The notes under the pieces are model-generated. The model was given only the letters and a program-made list of their open reading frames with translations, was not told the origin of the DNA and ran no database searches. Made by a program: the position numbers and the translations under genes. From JBBQFI01 sp038321775 (GTDB lineage Bacteria; Verrucomicrobiota; Verrucomicrobiia; Chthoniobacterales; UBA10450), in NCBI GenBank assembly GCA_038321775.1, contig JBBQFI010000002.1, positions 124,001-188,000 of the forward strand: a DNA stretch of 64,000 bases. The letters run 5' to 3'. Shown here piece after piece: positions 61,552 through 64,000 of the stretch. Numbering within the stretch: position 1 is the stretch's first letter; each line of letters opens with the position of its first letter.

Positions 61552-62251
61552 CGGCGTCCTCCTGGTCGACAAGGCGCCGGGCATGACGTCACACGATGTC
61601 GTAGCACTCGTTAGGCGACGTTTGCAAATCAAGAAGGTCGGCCATTGCGGAACGCTCGATCCGATTGCGACCGGGTTGCTTCTCCTGACGCTCGGGCGCG
61701 GAACTAAAATTCAAGATCTTCTCATGAGCGAAGATAAGGAATACGTCGGCACGATGAAACTGGGAATCGCAACTTCGACGCAGGATTGTGCCGGTGAAGT
61801 TCTCCAAGAACGAGATGTTCCCGCGTTAAGCGACGCGGAGATCCGCGATGTTTTCGAAAAATTCCGCGGCGATTTTTATCAGATGCCTCCGATGGTTTCT
61901 GCAATCAAGAAAGATGGCGTGCCGCTCTACAAACTGGCGCGCCAGGGCAAAGTGGTGGAACGCGACCCGCGGCTTGTGCATGTCTACCGTTACAGCATCG
62001 ACCTCATCGGTTTGCCGGAAATCGATTTCACCGTCGTCTGCAGCAAGGGCTTTTACGTCCGCACTTACGCCCACGACATCGGCGAAGCGCTTGGCTGCGG
62101 TGCGCATTTGCAATCGCTGCGACGCACGAAATCTGGAAGGTTCGAGGTCAACGGCGCCATCACAGTGGAGGAACTCAAGACGACCGAACCGCTCGCCATC
62201 ATCGATCGTATCCTGAGCCTGCCGGAAGTTTCGCGGATGCGCGGCGCCTAA
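61529..62251 (+). CDS. truB: tRNA pseudouridine(55) synthase
   Basis: A 240-residue enzyme that makes pseudouridine 55 in tRNA T-loops. The start overlaps the nrnA end by about 23 nt. Motifs: GVLLVDKAPGMTSHDVV and the catalytic Asp in GHCGTLDPIATGLL; YVRTYAHDIGEALGCGAHL is the conserved C-terminal motif. No PUA extension. Its TAA stop is formed by the dispersed CCTAACGA motif. Confidence 0.95.
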   Translation: MSLTATPDGVLLVDKAPGMTSHDVVALVRRRLQIKKVGHCGTLDPIATGLLLLTLGRGTKIQDLLMSEDKEYVGTMKLGIATSTQDCAGEVLQERDVPALSDAEIRDVFEKFRGDFYQMPPMVSAIKKDGVPLYKLARQGKVVERDPRLVHVYRYSIDLIGLPEIDFTVVCSKGFYVRTYAHDIGEALGCGAHLQSLRRTKSGRFEVNGAITVEELKTTEPLAIIDRILSLPEVSRMRGA

Positions 62252-62262
62252 CGAGTTATGGA

Positions 62263-63195
62263 ATGATGGAAATCCTTCGTTCCATTCCCGAACTGGCACG
62301 ATTGCGCGGGCCGATCTTTCTCGCGATTGGAGTTTTTGATGGCGTGCATCTGGGCCATCAGGCCGTCATTCGCACCTCTGCCAGTCATGCACAGGAAACC
62401 GGTGGCACACCTGTCGTCGTGACATTCGATCCGCATCCGGCAAAAGTGCTCCGACCGGACAAGGCGACGCATCTCCTGACCGCGACGCAACATAAGATCG
62501 CGCTCATTCGCGATCTGGGAGTGGCGCATCTGCTCGTTCTAAAATTCGACCGGGATTTCGCCGCAACACCGCCTGAGGAATTTGTCCAACAACTCGTTAG
62601 GCACGCGAAACCGTTACGCGAGATTTGCGTGGGTCACGAGTGGTCTTTCGGAAAAGGGCGCGCCGGAAATCTCGCCTTGCTCGAAAAAATCGGCGCCGAA
62701 TGTGAATTCAACGTCGTGGGAATAAAACCGGTGACAGTTAATGGAACAGTCGTTAGCAGCACCGCCATCCGTCACGCGATCGAGCATGGTGATTTTGCGG
62801 CGGCGGCAGCAATGCTGGGTCGCGAGTATACGATCCTCGGGACGGTCAAAGCCGGTGCGCGCCTCGGAAGAAAGCTTGGTTTTCCGACCGCAAATCTCAG
62901 CGCGCATTCAGAACAGTTTCCGCCCAATGGCGTTTACGTAGCGGAGGCGCGATTGAATGGAGCGACTTTTCGCGGTGTGGCGAATCTCGGTCATCGACCA
63001 ACCGTGGATGGCGGGAACCCGGAACGATTGCTCGAGTTACATTTGTTCGATTTGAATCGCGAAATTTACGGAGAAGATCTGGAGGTTCGTTTTGTGCGTT
63101 TTCTGCGCCCGGAAAAGAAGTTTGAGAATCTCGCCGCGCTTTCCGAACAAATCGCGCTCGACGTGAAGGAAGCGCAGGAAAAGCCTAACGACTAA
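62263..63195 (+). CDS. ribF: Bifunctional riboflavin kinase / FAD synthetase
   Basis: A 310-residue enzyme making FMN and then FAD. The N-terminal FAD synthetase domain has IGVFDGVHLGHQ, VTFDPHP and SSTAIR; the C-terminal riboflavin kinase domain has GRKLGFPTANL and PNGVYVAEA. The start at 62263 is the ATG directly before GAAATCC. Its last codons overlap the end of a minus-strand gene, and both ends fall in a TCGTTAGG motif. Confidence 0.95.
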   Translation: MMEILRSIPELARLRGPIFLAIGVFDGVHLGHQAVIRTSASHAQETGGTPVVVTFDPHPAKVLRPDKATHLLTATQHKIALIRDLGVAHLLVLKFDRDFAATPPEEFVQQLVRHAKPLREICVGHEWSFGKGRAGNLALLEKIGAECEFNVVGIKPVTVNGTVVSSTAIRHAIEHGDFAAAAAMLGREYTILGTVKAGARLGRKLGFPTANLSAHSEQFPPNGVYVAEARLNGATFRGVANLGHRPTVDGGNPERLLELHLFDLNREIYGEDLEVRFVRFLRPEKKFENLAALSEQIALDVKEAQEKPND

Positions 63196-63574
63196 GTCGG
63201 TACGTAGCCGGCGCGATTTTTTTAATCGCACGTACCTTCCGACCGGTTCCGTTGAACCAGACATAGAGATTGGCGCGTTTTACGTGAATCTTCTTCGACA
63301 AATCGCCAATGGTTAGTCCGCCCTGGCCGGCCGTCCTAAGAGCAGAGATTATTTTTTTCTTCAGTTCGCCACGGCGGGCTTGCCGTCGACGCGTGCTTTG
63401 GCCCGATCGCCTGATGGTGGGACGCGCAGGCTTATCACTCGAAACCGCTTCCGTCTCGCGCTGAATGCGCAACATTTCGCGTTCGATATCCTGCACACGT
63501 GCCACGAGAGCTTCCTTACGCTCCGAAAGAGCGACTAGCCTTCTCAGGGTGGTGCTCGGAATATTATTGAGCAT
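63185..63574 (-). CDS. Small basic protein with predicted helix-turn-helix
   Basis: A 129-residue, Arg/Lys-rich protein. The N-terminal part is a coiled coil (ERKEALVARVQDIEREMLRIQ), the middle is a basic linker, and the C-terminal ~55 residues look like a winged helix (LKKKIISALRTAGQGGLTIGDLSKKIHVKRANLYVWF). It may bind DNA or RNA. The gene is convergent with ribF and its 3' end overlaps ribF by 11 bp. Family not recognised. Confidence 0.65.
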   Translation of the reverse strand: MLNNIPSTTLRRLVALSERKEALVARVQDIEREMLRIQRETEAVSSDKPARPTIRRSGQSTRRRQARRGELKKKIISALRTAGQGGLTIGDLSKKIHVKRANLYVWFNGTGRKVRAIKKIAPATYRLSR

Positions 63575-63649
63575 ACCTGAATGTTATCCTGGGCATGTGT
63601 TATTCAAGTCTTAGATCTAAGATTTCGAAAGCAGTCGCTTAGACAAGCG

Positions 63650-63991
63650 TTACCCGCTTCGTCCGTCGCGCACTTGAACTACGGCAGCGGCAGTTGCAAC
63701 CGAAGTTAGAACGAGACCGCAGACGGCAGCCAAGATGACGACCCACAGCACTGGTAAGGTGGCGATTCGATCGATCCCGACTCCGATGAACTTTCCCCCA
63801 TCGGAAACAATGTAGGTAAGAACGCTCCCGAAAAGCGTGAGGCAGATCAGAATGAGACCGCGAAAGGAACGTCGTGGCTGGGCCGCGGGCAGGCTATGCA
63901 ATATCTTCGCGGTAAATCCGGCGTCATCGATGTAGGGCGTTTCCTCGCGCAACCTCGCATCGAGCCAGTCTTCCTGAAGGTTTTCGTTCAT
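63650..63991 (-). CDS. Membrane protein of unknown function (anti-sigma-factor-like plan)
   Basis: A 113-residue protein: a soluble N-terminal part of about 45 residues (EDWLDARLREETPYIDDAGFTAKILHSLP), then two membrane helices (GLILICLTLFGSVLTYIVSDG and VLWVVILAAVCGLVLTSVATAAAVV). The layout is like small anti-sigma factors encoded after ECF sigma genes, but the upstream gene is outside the window, so this is a guess. Confidence 0.55.
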   Translation of the reverse strand: MNENLQEDWLDARLREETPYIDDAGFTAKILHSLPAAQPRRSFRGLILICLTLFGSVLTYIVSDGGKFIGVGIDRIATLPVLWVVILAAVCGLVLTSVATAAAVVQVRDGRSG

Positions 63992-64000
63992 GTTTAATTC

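Larger units (their letters stand above)
1964..63191. repeat. Dispersed motif TCGTTAGG(C), 40 exact copies
   Basis: By-eye positions of the octamer: plus strand 3540, 6664, 9372, 13990, 18891, 19716, 20485, 26220, 32980, 38551, 38959, 40069, 42691, 49293, 52684, 52755, 53246, 53283, 57861, 61608, 62594; minus strand (CCTAACGA on plus) 1964, 8355, 8780, 12868, 17781, 30942, 32245, 35850, 36952, 40005, 40624, 43180, 45052, 50715, 51866, 53735, 55359, 62247, 63184. In 31 of 40 the next base gives TCGTTAGGC. One-mismatch forms (e.g. ACTAACGA, CCTAACAA, TTGTTAGG) are also frequent. Confidence 0.85.

Noticed and set aside
1..64000. Frequent CGATCG/GCGATCGC words resembling the cyanobacterial HIP1 palindrome
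   Set aside because: They seem common, but codon usage (GCG ATC, TCG ATC) could explain them and I did not count them reliably; needs a Markov-corrected count.

Overview
The window is bacterial, moderately GC-rich and gene-dense. It most likely comes from the Verrucomicrobiota, near Chthoniobacterales/Spartobacteria. The clues are two large membrane Ser/Thr kinases, a VPDSG-like PEP-CTERM protein, a dockerin-like tail on a giant surface protein, and many TolB-propeller and serine-hydrolase proteins. There is no rRNA or taxonomic marker beyond housekeeping proteins, so this placement is an inference.

Layout. 1-10.4 kb: start of a PPK2 polyphosphate kinase, a phosphoribosyltransferase, an hsp20-lon operon, two small secreted proteins, a metallophosphoesterase, an ABC exporter and an ArsB/NhaD-type transporter. 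10.5-20.3 kb: two tandem paralogous Ser/Thr kinases with different C-terminal halves, then envelope proteins including a transglutaminase-like protein. 20.7-32.3 kb: an accessory region at a tRNA-Arg(CCT) gene. It has four tandem ~144-bp repeats that each begin with the tRNA 3' end, a Fic-SEFIR gene pair that looks like a defence module, an 1839-residue surface protein with an internal zincin protease motif, and two ~175-bp repeats that each end in an orphan 5' half of the same tRNA.

32.4-48.8 kb: ten co-directional genes on the minus strand, often joined by 1-4 nt overlaps, divergent from an XRE-cupin regulator. They encode an S9 peptidase, an APC permease, an N-acyl-D-amino-acid deacylase, a class A beta-lactamase-like protein, two class C-like serine hydrolases, DgcN (DUF1611), a TonB receptor, a POT peptide transporter and DgcA (enolase-superfamily epimerase). 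Together they read as a capture, trimming, import and catabolism locus for D-amino-acid-containing peptides, such as peptidoglycan fragments or peptide antibiotics. A perfect 16-bp palindrome lies in the divergent promoter region, and two weaker matches flank the TonB receptor promoter.

48.8-56.4 kb: small membrane proteins, a PAP2 phosphatase, a CsbD-like protein, a MarR-MFP-RND efflux operon with a clear MarR operator, and an ArnT-like glycosyltransferase. 56.5-64 kb: the nusA-infB-rbfA-nrnA-truB-ribF core operon with a terminator hairpin in its leader, then two small minus-strand genes.

Across the window, the octamer TCGTTAGG (mostly extended to TCGTTAGGC) recurs at least 40 times by eye, where about 2 are expected. 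It is split almost evenly between strands, lies inside genes in several frames, and often forms stop codons. Its density and lack of strand bias resemble DNA uptake sequences. It is absent from the Fic-SEFIR segment. I consider this motif and the D-peptide locus the most novel signals here.
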